Shown here: piece after piece, positions 40,460 through 49,383 of the stretch
Layout of the letters: every line of letters starts with the position of its first letter
Numbering within the stretch: the first letter of the stretch is position 1
Assembly (NCBI RefSeq): GCF_011398925.1
Contig: NZ_AP022842.1
Location: 2,468,001 to 2,532,000, forward strand
From: Bacillus sp. KH172YL63
GTDB taxonomy: Bacteria; Bacillota; Bacilli; Bacillales; Bacillaceae_B
Direction: 5' to 3'
Length of the DNA stretch: 64,000 nucleotides
Position numbers and translations under genes: made by a program
Notes under the pieces: model-generated
Databases searched by the model: none
Told to the model about the DNA's origin: nothing
The model's input: only the letters and a program-made list of their open reading frames with translations

Positions 40460-41917
40460 TTACTTTTTATTGAGTTCTTCGATCGCTTTGTTTAACTGAG
40501 GGTCATTTTCCTGAAGCATTTCTCTCAGCTTTGTCATCAGCTTCGTGATTGTCTCCCCATTCAGTGTACCTGTTTCTTTCAACCCGTTTTCCTGTTGGAA
40601 TGTCTTTACGGCACTAGTTGTATCTTCATCGAAGTATCCGTCGACGTTTCCAGGATTCAAATCCAGGGCATTCAGCATTTGTTCCGCTGTCTTCACCTGG
40701 TCTGATAAGTCTGATTCCTTCAGTTCCTTTTCAGGGTTGATATATGGCAATTGTGCATAATCCGGCATCTTCACTTCGATATCAGGCTTTATGCCTTTTT
40801 CATGAATCCAGTTCCCTTCAGGCGTCAGCCATTTAGCCGTCGTGAATTTCATGTTGGACCCGTCTTCAAAAGTTTCGGCAGTTTGCACGGTACCTTTACC
40901 GAATGTTTTCGTACCGATGAGCAGAATATCGTTGGATTCGCTGACAGCGGCAGACAGGATTTCAGCTGCACTTGCGCTGCCCTCATCGACCAGTACCACT
41001 GCAGGGACATCGACCTTTTGTCCGGATTCAGACACATACTTTTCAACTTTTCCGTTGTTATCTTTCACCTGGAACAGCACTTCGCCTTCCGGAACAAACA
41101 GATTTGAAATTTTGACAGCTTGATCCAGCAGGCCGCCCGGATTTTGTCTAAGATCGAGGACGAGTTTTTTCATCCCTTTTTCATTCATCTCATTAAGGGC
41201 TTCTGTCAGCTCTTTATATGTGTTTTGTGAGAAGCTTGTAATCTGGATTTTAGCGACACCATTATCCTGCATTTCAGCATAAACCGTTTCAATCGGGATT
41301 TCATCACGTGTGATGGTCACATCCATCGGCTTTTCCTGACCGGCCCGTTGAATCGTCAGTGTCACTTTTGTCCCTTTTTCACCACGGATCAAGAGGACAG
41401 CGTCCGTCACACTCATACCTTGAATGCTCTTGCCGTCGACCTTCGTGATGGTGTCGTTTGGCTGAAGGCCGGCTTTTTCTGCAGGTGATCCCTTGATCGG
41501 CGACACGATGGAGATGTATCCTTCCTTCTCTTGGATTTCCGCACCGATTCCCTCGAAGGAAGATGAGATGCTTTCATCAAATCTCTTCGCTTCTTCCTGG
41601 TTCATGTAATCTGAATAAGGATCCCCTACGCTGTCAATCATCCCATTGATCGCGCCGTTTACGAGGTCCTCCTTATCCAATTCCTTGTAGTAGTCCTGAT
41701 TCAACTTATCATAAGCTTCATACAGTTTTTGAAACTCTGAGCGTTCTGTCACGCCCACGTTGACGGCTTTCTCATCTCCAAATGCCAGTGCAAACGTCGT
41801 GATGCCCGCCGTCGCAAACACAAGGAAAAAGAGAAGCATAACAAATTTGAATTTTTTCATTTTAATAAAGCTTGATTGATTGTCTTGTTGTGACTGTTCT
41901 GTATTTTCGTGTTCCAA
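40460..41917 (-). CDS. CtpA/CtpB-type carboxy-terminal processing protease (S41)
   Basis: An exported serine protease. After a short cytoplasmic part comes one membrane helix (FVMLLFFLVFATAGITTFAL), then a PDZ domain (GIGAEIQEKEGYISIVSPIKGSPAEKAGL), the S41 core with EGSASAAEILSAAV (serine near 312) and GTKTFGKG (lysine near 337), and a C-terminal peptidoglycan-binding domain. In B. subtilis CtpB helps process SpoIVFA/SpoIVFB signalling in sporulation. Start codon uncertain: the TTG at 41917 follows GGTGGAAG and gives 485 aa, near the family length of 466-480; an open frame runs to 42004. Confidence 0.88.
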   Translation of the reverse strand: MEHENTEQSQQDNQSSFIKMKKFKFVMLLFFLVFATAGITTFALAFGDEKAVNVGVTERSEFQKLYEAYDKLNQDYYKELDKEDLVNGAINGMIDSVGDPYSDYMNQEEAKRFDESISSSFEGIGAEIQEKEGYISIVSPIKGSPAEKAGLQPNDTITKVDGKSIQGMSVTDAVLLIRGEKGTKVTLTIQRAGQEKPMDVTITRDEIPIETVYAEMQDNGVAKIQITSFSQNTYKELTEALNEMNEKGMKKLVLDLRQNPGGLLDQAVKISNLFVPEGEVLFQVKDNNGKVEKYVSESGQKVDVPAVVLVDEGSASAAEILSAAVSESNDILLIGTKTFGKGTVQTAETFEDGSNMKFTTAKWLTPEGNWIHEKGIKPDIEVKMPDYAQLPYINPEKELKESDLSDQVKTAEQMLNALDLNPGNVDGYFDEDTTSAVKTFQQENGLKETGTLNGETITKLMTKLREMLQENDPQLNKAIEELNKK

Positions 41918-42048
41918 AGCTTCCACCACTTTCGTTGCTATGTATCTTGTGTGAATTTCGTTTAGAATATCATGAAACCGTGTACTGAGCAATCCTAAGC
42001 TCATAACTTCTTTATTCTATCAGCTTTTCTCCGACAGCGAAAGGAAAA

Positions 42049-42621
42049 TCACCCTCCCTCCCTTTGATGTGTCAGGATGGTTGTGAAAAAACCGACTGAA
42101 CTGACCGCCAATAATGAATATAAAAATGCTTCCGTCCCGATGATGGGCCAGCCGATCAGAAGGACGATCGTATCAAAAATAAAGATCAGCTTTCCCACGT
42201 TCAAGCGGAAGCTCTTTCCGATCAGTTGGGCCAGTAAATCTGAGCCTCCCGTAGCAGAATCGCCCCGCAGCATCAGGCCGATTCCAATCCCGACAACCCC
42301 GCCTCCAATCATCGCACTCATCAACGGAGGGAGCGTAAAGGATGCACTGTAGTGGTGAAAGAAGTCGATCATCATGGAAGAAAGCCACAAACCATGGACA
42401 CTGTTATAAAAGAGGGTTCTATTCTTAAAGAAAGCGAATATATACAAGGGCACACTAAATAGGATGATGGTCAGTCCCGGCTTGAACCCAAACCAGTAAT
42501 AGGCTATAAGCCCGACACCGATCACCCCCCCGTCAAGGAAATGATGAGGAACGAAGAACATATTGATCCCTATACCTAGAAACATACTGCCAGCAATGAT
42601 GACAAGAAAGGTCCTGAACAT
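42049..42621 (-). CDS. YitT/DUF161-family membrane protein
   Basis: A 190-aa protein with five hydrophobic helices. Family features: GIGINMFFVPHHFLDGGVIGVGL at the N-terminus, then GIGLMLRGDSATGGSDLLAQL. Unlike B. subtilis YitT it stops after the membrane part and lacks the cytoplasmic DUF2179 domain. Function unknown. The ATG at 42621 follows GGGTG. It is in the same direction as ctpB and ends 45 bases before the longer ctpB frame. Confidence 0.85.
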   Translation of the reverse strand: MFRTFLVIIAGSMFLGIGINMFFVPHHFLDGGVIGVGLIAYYWFGFKPGLTIILFSVPLYIFAFFKNRTLFYNSVHGLWLSSMMIDFFHHYSASFTLPPLMSAMIGGGVVGIGIGLMLRGDSATGGSDLLAQLIGKSFRLNVGKLIFIFDTIVLLIGWPIIGTEAFLYSLLAVSSVGFFTTILTHQREGG

Positions 42622-42733
42622 CTTTTCACCCACTTCACACAAATCGGACAGCCTTACTTCTTGTATATGTGGGTATGTGTGAGTTCATTAATGAAATCGG
42701 CAATATATTTTTGGCTTCAATAGGATTACGGGG

Positions 42734-43843
42734 TCATAAAGTACCTTTAGATGAGAATTTATTCTTCAACCGGATGACTATGAAACAAGCCAAAGGGATG
42801 ACCATTCCGAATAGTAGTGTATACGAAAAAACCACATCATTGACAATCATGGCAAAATAGGCACTGTCAGGAAATACTGAAATGGAAAAATAGAGTACAC
42901 AAATGCCCAGCGGAAATATGAGGGCCCTATGGTTTGTGAGGTTCATCCATTCCCTCACCCCTTCAACCGAGGAATAAAAGCAGATGCTGACTTTAAAGAA
43001 CAGGCTAATAATCCAAAGCGCAGCCGCGATGATTTCCAACCTTTGGAGAAAATCTGCAATATTGATTTTTTTCGCTAAAACATAGGTCGGATATTCTAAC
43101 AATGATGAAAAGGAGTAACCTAATACGAGTATGATCAGGAATGTAATCAGAATCAAAATGGCCCCGCCCATTATTCCTCCGATGATGAATGATTTTCCCA
43201 CCTTGTTTTTATCGGTTACATAGGTAGAAATCAGGATCAGTACAAACATTTCTAAATATGGTACGGTCAAGATCGGGAATGCGCCTGAAATGATTGATTT
43301 CATCCCCTCCCCAAAGACTGGTTCGAGATTTTCTAACTGACCTTCGGGGATAAGAAAAACGATGAGAAAGAACAGTAATAAGATAAATGTAGGGTAAATA
43401 GCCTGTGCTGTTCTTGCAAGAACTTCAATCCCTTGCCCGACCCCATACATGATGGGTATTAAAAATAATAGATGAATATAAATCTTCGGGGTTTCCACCA
43501 TGATTTGCGTCGTCATAAAATCACCTAAGTTACTTAACACTTCACAGGTCAGCAGGATAATAAAGAGAATATAAAGAAAGGAAATCGCTTTCCCTATCCA
43601 CTTCCCGAATGTTTTCTCAAGCATAAAGAAATACGATTTTCCGGGATGGGATTTGATCAGTCCAATGTATAGAAGGATAATCAGCACCCCCACCGAAACG
43701 CCGATCGCACCTGAAATCCAACCGTCTTCTTTACTGGCTGAAATCAAGGCCGGGGGGATCAACAGGATCGAACTTCCCACTGAGAACAGCATGACCAACA
43801 GCCTGAATTGCCCCGGCGAAATTTTTTGTACGGGAGCTCCCAT
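42734..43843 (-). CDS. Spore germinant receptor B subunit (GerB/GerKB-type permease)
   Basis: A 369-aa inner-membrane protein of the endospore-germination permease family (APC superfamily fold) with ten hydrophobic helices. The start region KISPGQFRLLVMLFSVGSSILLIPP and the SKEDGWISGAIG loop are typical. It probably carries the germinant-binding pocket. The ATG at 43843 follows AAGGGG by eight bases; a GTG three codons earlier is too close. Last gene of the ger operon A-C-D-B; a short gap separates it from the D gene. Confidence 0.9.
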   Translation of the reverse strand: MGAPVQKISPGQFRLLVMLFSVGSSILLIPPALISASKEDGWISGAIGVSVGVLIILLYIGLIKSHPGKSYFFMLEKTFGKWIGKAISFLYILFIILLTCEVLSNLGDFMTTQIMVETPKIYIHLLFLIPIMYGVGQGIEVLARTAQAIYPTFILLLFFLIVFLIPEGQLENLEPVFGEGMKSIISGAFPILTVPYLEMFVLILISTYVTDKNKVGKSFIIGGIMGGAILILITFLIILVLGYSFSSLLEYPTYVLAKKINIADFLQRLEIIAAALWIISLFFKVSICFYSSVEGVREWMNLTNHRALIFPLGICVLYFSISVFPDSAYFAMIVNDVVFSYTLLFGMVIPLACFIVIRLKNKFSSKGTL

Positions 43844-43855
43844 GTTTAACACCCC

Positions 43856-44083
43856 TTAAATAAACCATTTGTTTATCCATTCAGTTATCGGCCGAAATAT
43901 GAGGACCACTGCATCCAACGGATTCGGGACAGGAAGTTGAAAGGCTTTCGCTGCAAATAATCCGATACCGAAAAGCAATATGCCGCTATAAATTATAAAC
44001 TCTTTTTTATTCTTTTTTATTTGAGGGTAATCCATTAACATCATCAATGTGGAAATCCCTGTAATCAACAATAATTCAATCAT
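43856..44083 (-). CDS. Spore germinant receptor D subunit (two-helix protein)
   Basis: A 75-aa protein with two hydrophobic helices (about 3-19 and 30-50) and an amphipathic end (ITEWINKWF). Small two-helix D subunits are encoded in some ger operons of Bacillus and modulate receptor response; size, topology and position match. The second ATG at 44083 lies six bases after GGAGGG; the first, at 44086, overlaps the preceding gene. Directly coupled to the C-subunit gene. Confidence 0.8.
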   Translation of the reverse strand: MIELLLITGISTLMMLMDYPQIKKNKKEFIIYSGILLFGIGLFAAKAFQLPVPNPLDAVVLIFRPITEWINKWFI

Positions 44084-45282
44084 CATCCACCCTCCTTCAG
44101 TGACTCCCCAAGCGTGCCGGTATTGTGGATTTTGGCCGTCACCTTCACTGTTGACTTCACGGTTGGAAAGATATCATTCCATTTTTTATAATTCTCCCTC
44201 CAATACGCTGCTTCTTTTCTGTGAACCGTACTGCCGAACCCAAGCAGATCTGATTGGAATTCATCTTGAGAAGCCGTAATCGCCTCTTTCACCAATCTCT
44301 CTACTTTGCTTTCTAACTTCTTTTCGATGTCAGAATGGATTTTTACATCCACCGGATTCACTTCACATTCTGCGTCTATCAGATTGCCTTCTACCTGTAT
44401 GTCAATAACCACTTCAGGAGAGCCTTTTCGAATAGATGCTTTACTTTTACTCCCCACACGGATCACTTCAACCGAATACTTTCCTTCTTTGTCATTCGGA
44501 CAGGAGAAAACTTCAGCTGTACTCTTAATATTCCCTTGGGAGTAGTTATAACCTTTGCTTTGATTTTCATTGAACCACCCGACAAACCTGTCATCCTTGA
44601 ACACCGCCATATTATCCAGATTCAATTGGGTTGTCGGATTGGATGATTCAGTGTTTGACATTTCTCTACCTGCCTTAATATCTCCATCCACCTTGATGCC
44701 AGAAAGAGCCAGTTCTTTACCATCAGTCTTTAAATCCTCCAACAACTCATCAAATTTATAAGAATTAATGGTGCCATAGTGATCACTCGATGAAGCAATC
44801 ATCGAATGGAGAGAAAGGGCCGGGATCGGTTCAAGTATGGTCAAAATGGATATTACATCTTCAGCGCTGCTTCCCCTCGCTACGCCTACATAAAAATCAT
44901 TTCTTAATTCATGGTCCCGGATTAAGGGATCAAGGAGACTTTTCAAGCCTCCTTTTACTACCTCTTCGTCCAGGATCAACAGCTGGACATGGGCAAAATA
45001 TACTTTTCGCGGCGTTGACTGGGTAAGTCTTCTCCACGCCTCGAATAATGTTTCCCCTTCCGCCGATGCAACCCTCACTGTCGGTCCGACGGCACCTTTT
45101 TTAGTAGCTTGTGACGAAGAGGTGGGATTGATCAATTGTACTGAGAAGCGATAGCCGTTTTCTGTTTTATCTATGCCGATTGCCAAAGCAATGACCAGTT
45201 CATTCAACTCCCTTCGATTCCAGCACCCGGTGAGTAAAAACAATGTCAGCAAAATGATAAAACCTGACTTCATGCGTTTCAT
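44083..45282 (-). CDS. Spore germinant receptor C subunit (Ger(x)C lipoprotein)
   Basis: A 399-aa lipoprotein of the GerC family: signal peptide with lipobox LLTGC (cysteine 20), then WNRRELNELVIALAIGIDK, the common opening of these proteins, three alpha/beta subdomains with the TQSTPRKVYFAHVQLLILDE segment. It sits on the outer face of the inner spore membrane, held by diacylglycerol, and is needed for receptor function. ATG at 45282 with GAGAGG upstream; 23 bases after gerA. Confidence 0.93.
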   Translation of the reverse strand: MKRMKSGFIILLTLFLLTGCWNRRELNELVIALAIGIDKTENGYRFSVQLINPTSSSQATKKGAVGPTVRVASAEGETLFEAWRRLTQSTPRKVYFAHVQLLILDEEVVKGGLKSLLDPLIRDHELRNDFYVGVARGSSAEDVISILTILEPIPALSLHSMIASSSDHYGTINSYKFDELLEDLKTDGKELALSGIKVDGDIKAGREMSNTESSNPTTQLNLDNMAVFKDDRFVGWFNENQSKGYNYSQGNIKSTAEVFSCPNDKEGKYSVEVIRVGSKSKASIRKGSPEVVIDIQVEGNLIDAECEVNPVDVKIHSDIEKKLESKVERLVKEAITASQDEFQSDLLGFGSTVHRKEAAYWRENYKKWNDIFPTVKSTVKVTAKIHNTGTLGESLKEGG

Positions 45283-45304
45283 TCATCATCAACCTCTCAT
45301 GCTG

Positions 45305-46885
45305 TTATTTCTTATCGAAGTTGCCGTCGGACTGCTGTTGATTCATGCCTGAAGAGCCGATCAGCCTTTGCCGTCTCGTTGACCATTTCAGCGGGAAATG
45401 AAAAATCGCATCCTTTTGATCTTCCTGATTATATGGGGCAATCGGAGACATGTATGGAACGCCGAATGAACGGAGGCTACACAGATGGATGATCATTAAA
45501 AACAGTCCCACCGTCACTCCGAATAACCCGAACGTAGCAGCCAATATCATGAAGGCAAACCTTAGTCCCCTGACGGCGATTGCCAGGTTATAAGCAGGGA
45601 ATACAAACGTTGAGATCGCCGTTACAGACACGACGATGACCATTGCCGGTGTTACGAAGCCTGCCTCCACTGCCGCCTGTCCGATGACCAATGCACCGAC
45701 AATGGAAATCGCCTGACCGACGGCTTTCGGCATCCTGATACCTGCTTCCCTGAGGATTTCAAATGTCAATTCCATAATGACAGCTTCCACAAATGCAGGA
45801 AAAGGGACACCAGCCCTCTGAGCGGATAAACTGATCATCAGTGGCGTAGGAATAAGCTCCTGATGAAAGGTCTTAATGGCAATAAACAACGAAGGACTTA
45901 AAAGGGCGAGGAAAAAAGCAACGTAGCGAAGCAATCTGATCAATCCCCAATCAGTACGCTGATAATAATCTTCTGCAGATTGTAGGAATTGGGGGAAAAT
46001 TACTGGGACGGTCAATACAAACGGTGTCCCGTCCACAAAGATGGCCACCCTGCCTTCCAATATTCCGGCAGCGACTACATCAGGCCGTTCAGAATTGAAA
46101 ATGGTCGGAAATGGCGAGAGGGTACTATCCTGTATCAACTCTTCAATGTAGGCACTTTCCAGAATTCCATCTATATCAATTTCATCAAGCCTGCGATGGA
46201 CTTCCCCTACAACATCCTCACCTGCGACACCCTTCAAATACATCATACTTACATCGGTATGGGTATTTCTCCCGATCACTTTCGTATCATGGCGAAGGTT
46301 TACATTTTTTATCTTTCTCCGTATCAATGTCGTATTGGTTCGGATATCCTCAGTGAATCCTTCCTGGGGACCCCGAACGACACTTTGGGTTTTTGGATCG
46401 GTTACATCCCGCTTGGTGGGATCTTTGGTCATCGCGATGAGCGACTGGGGATATCCGTCGATCAAAATCGCGGCTTCGCCAGCCAATATATAGGAGAAGG
46501 TTTCTTTAAATGTTTCCGTATAGGACACTTCACCACTCGTCATGATAGAATTGCCGCATTCCATCATTAAATCAACTTCAGCTCCGAAATTTCCGTTATT
46601 ATCAAACCAGGACAGCATTGACTTGATGACTGAATCTTGGATCTGTTGTGCGCCTGCCAATCCTTCAATATGGATTACTGCGATTTTGATCCTATCGTGA
46701 GGGTTCAATCTCCTTATAACCAAATCAGAACAATGACCGAACTGCTCTTTGATAAATGATACATTACTTTCGAGATCTTCTTTCATGGCACCTTCAATCG
46801 GTTCAAAATCTTCTTCCGTTATTTCCCCAGAGGCATTCCGTTGGTTTTCCTTATTCTTTTTAGAATGAATTTTGAATGGTGCCAT
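45305..46885 (-). CDS. Spore germinant receptor A subunit (GerA/GerKA family)
   Basis: A 526-aa membrane protein: a soluble N-terminal half of about 290 residues (with the conserved TRRKIKNVNLRHDTKVIGRNTHTDV stretch) followed by five hydrophobic helices around RAGVPFPAFVEAVIMELTFEILREAGIRMP, the most conserved GerA signature, and a hydrophilic C-terminus. It forms the oligomeric channel part of the receptor, opened by germinants to release ions. The ATG at 46885 follows AAGGGGTG by nine bases. First gene of the operon. The exact ortholog (gerA, gerB, gerK) cannot be told. Confidence 0.93.
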   Translation of the reverse strand: MAPFKIHSKKNKENQRNASGEITEEDFEPIEGAMKEDLESNVSFIKEQFGHCSDLVIRRLNPHDRIKIAVIHIEGLAGAQQIQDSVIKSMLSWFDNNGNFGAEVDLMMECGNSIMTSGEVSYTETFKETFSYILAGEAAILIDGYPQSLIAMTKDPTKRDVTDPKTQSVVRGPQEGFTEDIRTNTTLIRRKIKNVNLRHDTKVIGRNTHTDVSMMYLKGVAGEDVVGEVHRRLDEIDIDGILESAYIEELIQDSTLSPFPTIFNSERPDVVAAGILEGRVAIFVDGTPFVLTVPVIFPQFLQSAEDYYQRTDWGLIRLLRYVAFFLALLSPSLFIAIKTFHQELIPTPLMISLSAQRAGVPFPAFVEAVIMELTFEILREAGIRMPKAVGQAISIVGALVIGQAAVEAGFVTPAMVIVVSVTAISTFVFPAYNLAIAVRGLRFAFMILAATFGLFGVTVGLFLMIIHLCSLRSFGVPYMSPIAPYNQEDQKDAIFHFPLKWSTRRQRLIGSSGMNQQQSDGNFDKK

Positions 46886-47033
46886 GCATGTGTTCACCCC
46901 TTATTCAACCTTTTTTTACTAATGTTTACTTATTCATGCCAATTATTCACGTTATTCCCATAGTCAGACTCATCAGTTAGAAGCGTGCGGTTTTTCCGCC
47001 GTTATCCCCGTCTAATCATCACTGTATGAACGT

Positions 47034-47067
47034 AAAAAAGGACCTGCCAACCAGGCAGGTCCTTTTA
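47034..47067. terminator. Bidirectional intrinsic terminator after yodJ
   Basis: GGACCTGCC (47040-47048) pairs perfectly with GGCAGGTCC (47054-47062), A6 on the left and T4 on the right. Confidence 0.92.
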
Positions 47068-47074
47068 GAGAGCA

Positions 47075-47920
47075 TTATATTTTTTTCATATTCGTAAAGA
47101 ATTCTTCAAGCGTCCAATCATTTTCGTGGATCACTTTCGCCGCTTCCATCCCCACATATCTGAAATGCCACGGCTCATATTGATATTGGGTGATGGATAC
47201 CTTATCTTCCGGGTATCGGAGGATAAATCCATATTTATAAGCATTTTGAGCAAGCCATTTCCCTTCTTTCGTATCGGCAAATTCTATATTCACCTGAAAG
47301 TTGTTGCTCTTGCTTGAAATGTCCATTGCCAATCCAGATTGATGTTCACTTTGTCCCGGCGGTGCAACGGCCATCACAGCCTTTTCTTCACCGAATTGGG
47401 CGATTTCCCTTTCGAGAAGCATCTTTTGATATTCATATGAACGATAACCGGAAATGGCTGTTAAATAGATTTCCTGTTTTTTTGCATCTGCAAACATTTT
47501 TTCCAACTGATCTGCTGCCTCTTTACGCAGCTGGGCTTTCTCCAATTCCTGACTCCCAAATACAAATGGGACATTCGGGCGTACTAAATCAACCGGCTTG
47601 TAGGCGTCTAAAGCATACTCCTTATTCACCAGTGCCAAAAGATTAGACGGGTTTTGAATAACCTGCTTGCCGTCAACCACTTTGACTTCATTGAAGTACT
47701 GCGCCTCTAACTGCAATTCCTCAGGAATGACTTCTTCAGGAGATTTCTCTGCAGGCTCTTGCGCTTGCTGTTCGTCACCCTGTTCCGGCGTCTTGACAGT
47801 TGGTTCCTCTTTCGTTTCCTGCTGTTTTTGGCCAAATAATTGTTCTGACCAATCTTGTACTTGCGAACACCCTGATAGGATCACCAAGGAAGAAGCAGTT
47901 ACAAAGATGATCTTTTTCAT
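47075..47920 (-). CDS. yodJ: LdcB/VanY-type D,D- or L,D-carboxypeptidase lipoprotein (YodJ)
   Basis: A 281-aa lipoprotein that trims peptidoglycan stem peptides. Signal peptide with lipobox ILSGC (cysteine near 18), an acidic Glu/Gln-rich linker (25-60), then an M15B/VanY domain with ISGYRSYEYQ, the metal ligands SEHQSGLAMDIS (H-x6-D near 197) and EPWHFRYVG (E-x2-H near 253). Its place beside deoD and the rest of the yod genes matches B. subtilis yodJ. The ATG at 47920 is followed by a typical KKIIF signal start; the reading frame extends 27 codons upstream, without support. Confidence 0.9.
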   Translation of the reverse strand: MKKIIFVTASSLVILSGCSQVQDWSEQLFGQKQQETKEEPTVKTPEQGDEQQAQEPAEKSPEEVIPEELQLEAQYFNEVKVVDGKQVIQNPSNLLALVNKEYALDAYKPVDLVRPNVPFVFGSQELEKAQLRKEAADQLEKMFADAKKQEIYLTAISGYRSYEYQKMLLEREIAQFGEEKAVMAVAPPGQSEHQSGLAMDISSKSNNFQVNIEFADTKEGKWLAQNAYKYGFILRYPEDKVSITQYQYEPWHFRYVGMEAAKVIHENDWTLEEFFTNMKKI

Positions 47921-48003
47921 ACTTTCACCTAGTTTCTCTCGATTGTTTCCATCCTCCATCTTACCATGTTCGAGAGTGAATGTATGCAGGAGAAACTTCA
48001 CAA

Positions 48004-48050
48004 AAGTAAAAAACTGTCCATCCTCCCAAAATGGAAAATGGACAGTTTTT
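48004..48050 (-). terminator. Intrinsic terminator of deoD
   Basis: AAAACTGTCCAT (48010-48021) pairs with ATGGACAGTTTT (48038-48049); on the minus strand it ends in TTTTTTAC. It lies nine bases beyond the deoD stop. Confidence 0.88.
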
Positions 48051-48058
48051 ATTCTTCA

Positions 48059-48763
48059 TTACTCTTGGATAGCAGCTTCTAAGGCAACTTCAATCATTTC
48101 ATTGAATGTCGTTTGGCGTTCTTCAGCAGACGTTTCTTCACCAGTCAGGATGTGGTCACTCACAGTCAGTACTGACAGGGCATTTCTTCCATACTTAGAT
48201 GCCAGTGTGTATAGAGCGGTTGTTTCCATCTCAATGGCTAAAATGCCGTATTGCGCCCACTTTTCAAATTCTGCGTTGTCATTATAGAACATATCAGCAG
48301 TGAAAACATTCCCAACCTTAAGGTTAAGACCCTTTTCAGTACCTGCATCATATGCACGCTTCAGAAGATCGAAGTTGGCTGTCGGAGCATAATCGATCCC
48401 GTTGAAAGTCAGTTTGTTCATTTGGGAATCCGTGGATGAAGTCATTGCAAGAATGACGTCGCGCACTTTAACATCCTTTTGGATCGCCCCGCAAGTACCG
48501 ACACGGATCAGGTTCTTTACGTTGTAACTTTGCATGAGTTCATTGATGTAAATGGAGATGGATGGTACACCCATTCCAGTTCCTTGGACGGATATGCGTT
48601 TTCCTTTATACGTTCCCGTGTATCCAAACATGTTACGGACTTCATTGTAACATACTGGATTTTCAAGGAATGTTTCAGCAATGTATTTCGCTCTCAGCGG
48701 ATCTCCAGGTAATAATACCGTTTCTGCAATTTCATTTTCTTTTGCATTAATATGTACACTCAT
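48059..48763 (-). CDS. deoD: Purine nucleoside phosphorylase, DeoD type
   Basis: Splits purine (deoxy)nucleosides with phosphate, in salvage. At 234 aa it matches the hexameric low-molecular-mass family. Motifs: [13 protein letters not shown] (phosphate site, near 22), GTGMGVPS (near 64), RVGTCGAI (near 86), and the nucleoside loop IEMETTALY with the catalytic DHILTGE (aspartate near 203). The ATG at 48763 has GGAGG nine bases upstream; a longer frame (to 48814) contains the ribosome site. Monocistronic. Confidence 0.96.
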   Translation of the reverse strand: MSVHINAKENEIAETVLLPGDPLRAKYIAETFLENPVCYNEVRNMFGYTGTYKGKRISVQGTGMGVPSISIYINELMQSYNVKNLIRVGTCGAIQKDVKVRDVILAMTSSTDSQMNKLTFNGIDYAPTANFDLLKRAYDAGTEKGLNLKVGNVFTADMFYNDNAEFEKWAQYGILAIEMETTALYTLASKYGRNALSVLTVSDHILTGEETSAEERQTTFNEMIEVALEAAIQE

Positions 48764-48891
48764 TCTACTTCCTCCTAACAAGACTGTTGAAACACCATTG
48801 TAATCCTTTTTCAAGTCATATGCAACGCTAGTAAATGGAAGGATAGCTTATGAAACATGGGGAAAAGATAATGGCAGAAGGAGGGATATAC

Positions 48892-49014
48892 ATGACAAAA
48901 GAAAAGATGAGCAAGAAACTGGAACAAGCTGTACAACACGCAAATGAAACCAACCCTTCTACCCGCTCCCGTACACAACCAACTTCGTCAAGAACAGAAA
49001 AGCGGAAATCTTAA
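48892..49014 (+). CDS. Very small hydrophilic protein (40 aa)
   Basis: A 40-aa open frame, MTKEKMSKKLEQAVQHANE... to EKRKS, highly charged, Gln/Thr/Ser-rich and without hydrophobic stretches. AAGGAGGG stands six bases before the ATG, an ideal ribosome site. I do not recognise it; composition resembles small spore-associated peptides. It is divergent from deoD and followed after 18 bases by another such gene, so the two are probably translated from one mRNA. Confidence 0.55.
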   Translation: MTKEKMSKKLEQAVQHANETNPSTRSRTQPTSSRTEKRKS

Positions 49015-49032
49015 AGAGGAGGCTGATGGAAA

Positions 49033-49176
49033 ATGGGAAAAAAACACCGGAACCGAATCAATTCACCCAAGAAAAACAATCATATCCCGAGCGATGCGAT
49101 AGAAGCTGAGCATCAGGCACACGGGAAAGAAAATCAGGCTTCTAATCGCAAAAACGGACCTGGTCATAACGAATAA
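49033..49176 (+). CDS. Very small hydrophilic protein (47 aa)
   Basis: A 47-aa open frame starting MGKKHRNRINSPKKNNH and ending NRKNGPGHNE: basic N-terminus, acidic middle (AIEAEHQ), Asn/His/Lys-rich, no hydrophobic segment. GAGGAGG lies ten bases before the ATG. A second overlapping frame from the ATG at 49026 gives only 27 aa and is less likely. Composition again suggests a spore-core-type peptide; not recognised as a named family. Confidence 0.55.
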   Translation: MGKKHRNRINSPKKNNHIPSDAIEAEHQAHGKENQASNRKNGPGHNE

Positions 49177-49287
49177 AGGTTGAAACAGATGCATCAAAAG
49201 ATCTCCTCCTGCAGTTTCAACAAAACAGTGCGGATGGAGTCTTTGCCTTGTGACGCAATCAGTAATGAATGAAAGAAGCTTGAATAC

Positions 49288-49332
49288 AAAAAAATCCGAA
49301 CGAGTCATGTACCCAATCACTCGTTCGGATTT
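49288..49332 (-). terminator. Intrinsic terminator of yodL, ATCCGAACGA type
   Basis: AAATCCGAACGAGT (49292-49305) pairs perfectly with ACTCGTTCGGATTT (49319-49332); on the minus strand the run of seven Ts follows. Same 14-base arms as the ligD/dapF terminator. Confidence 0.88.
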
Positions 49333-49383
49333 ACTATGGCTGAAACCCATGTGAATCAGCTTCTTTCCCTTTATTTCAATCTT

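Noticed and set aside
46886..47033. Sigma-G promoter before the ger operon
   Set aside because: TGAATA at a suitable distance and CATTAGTA are seen, but spacing is 19 and the -10 does not fit CATnnTA; not strong enough to report.
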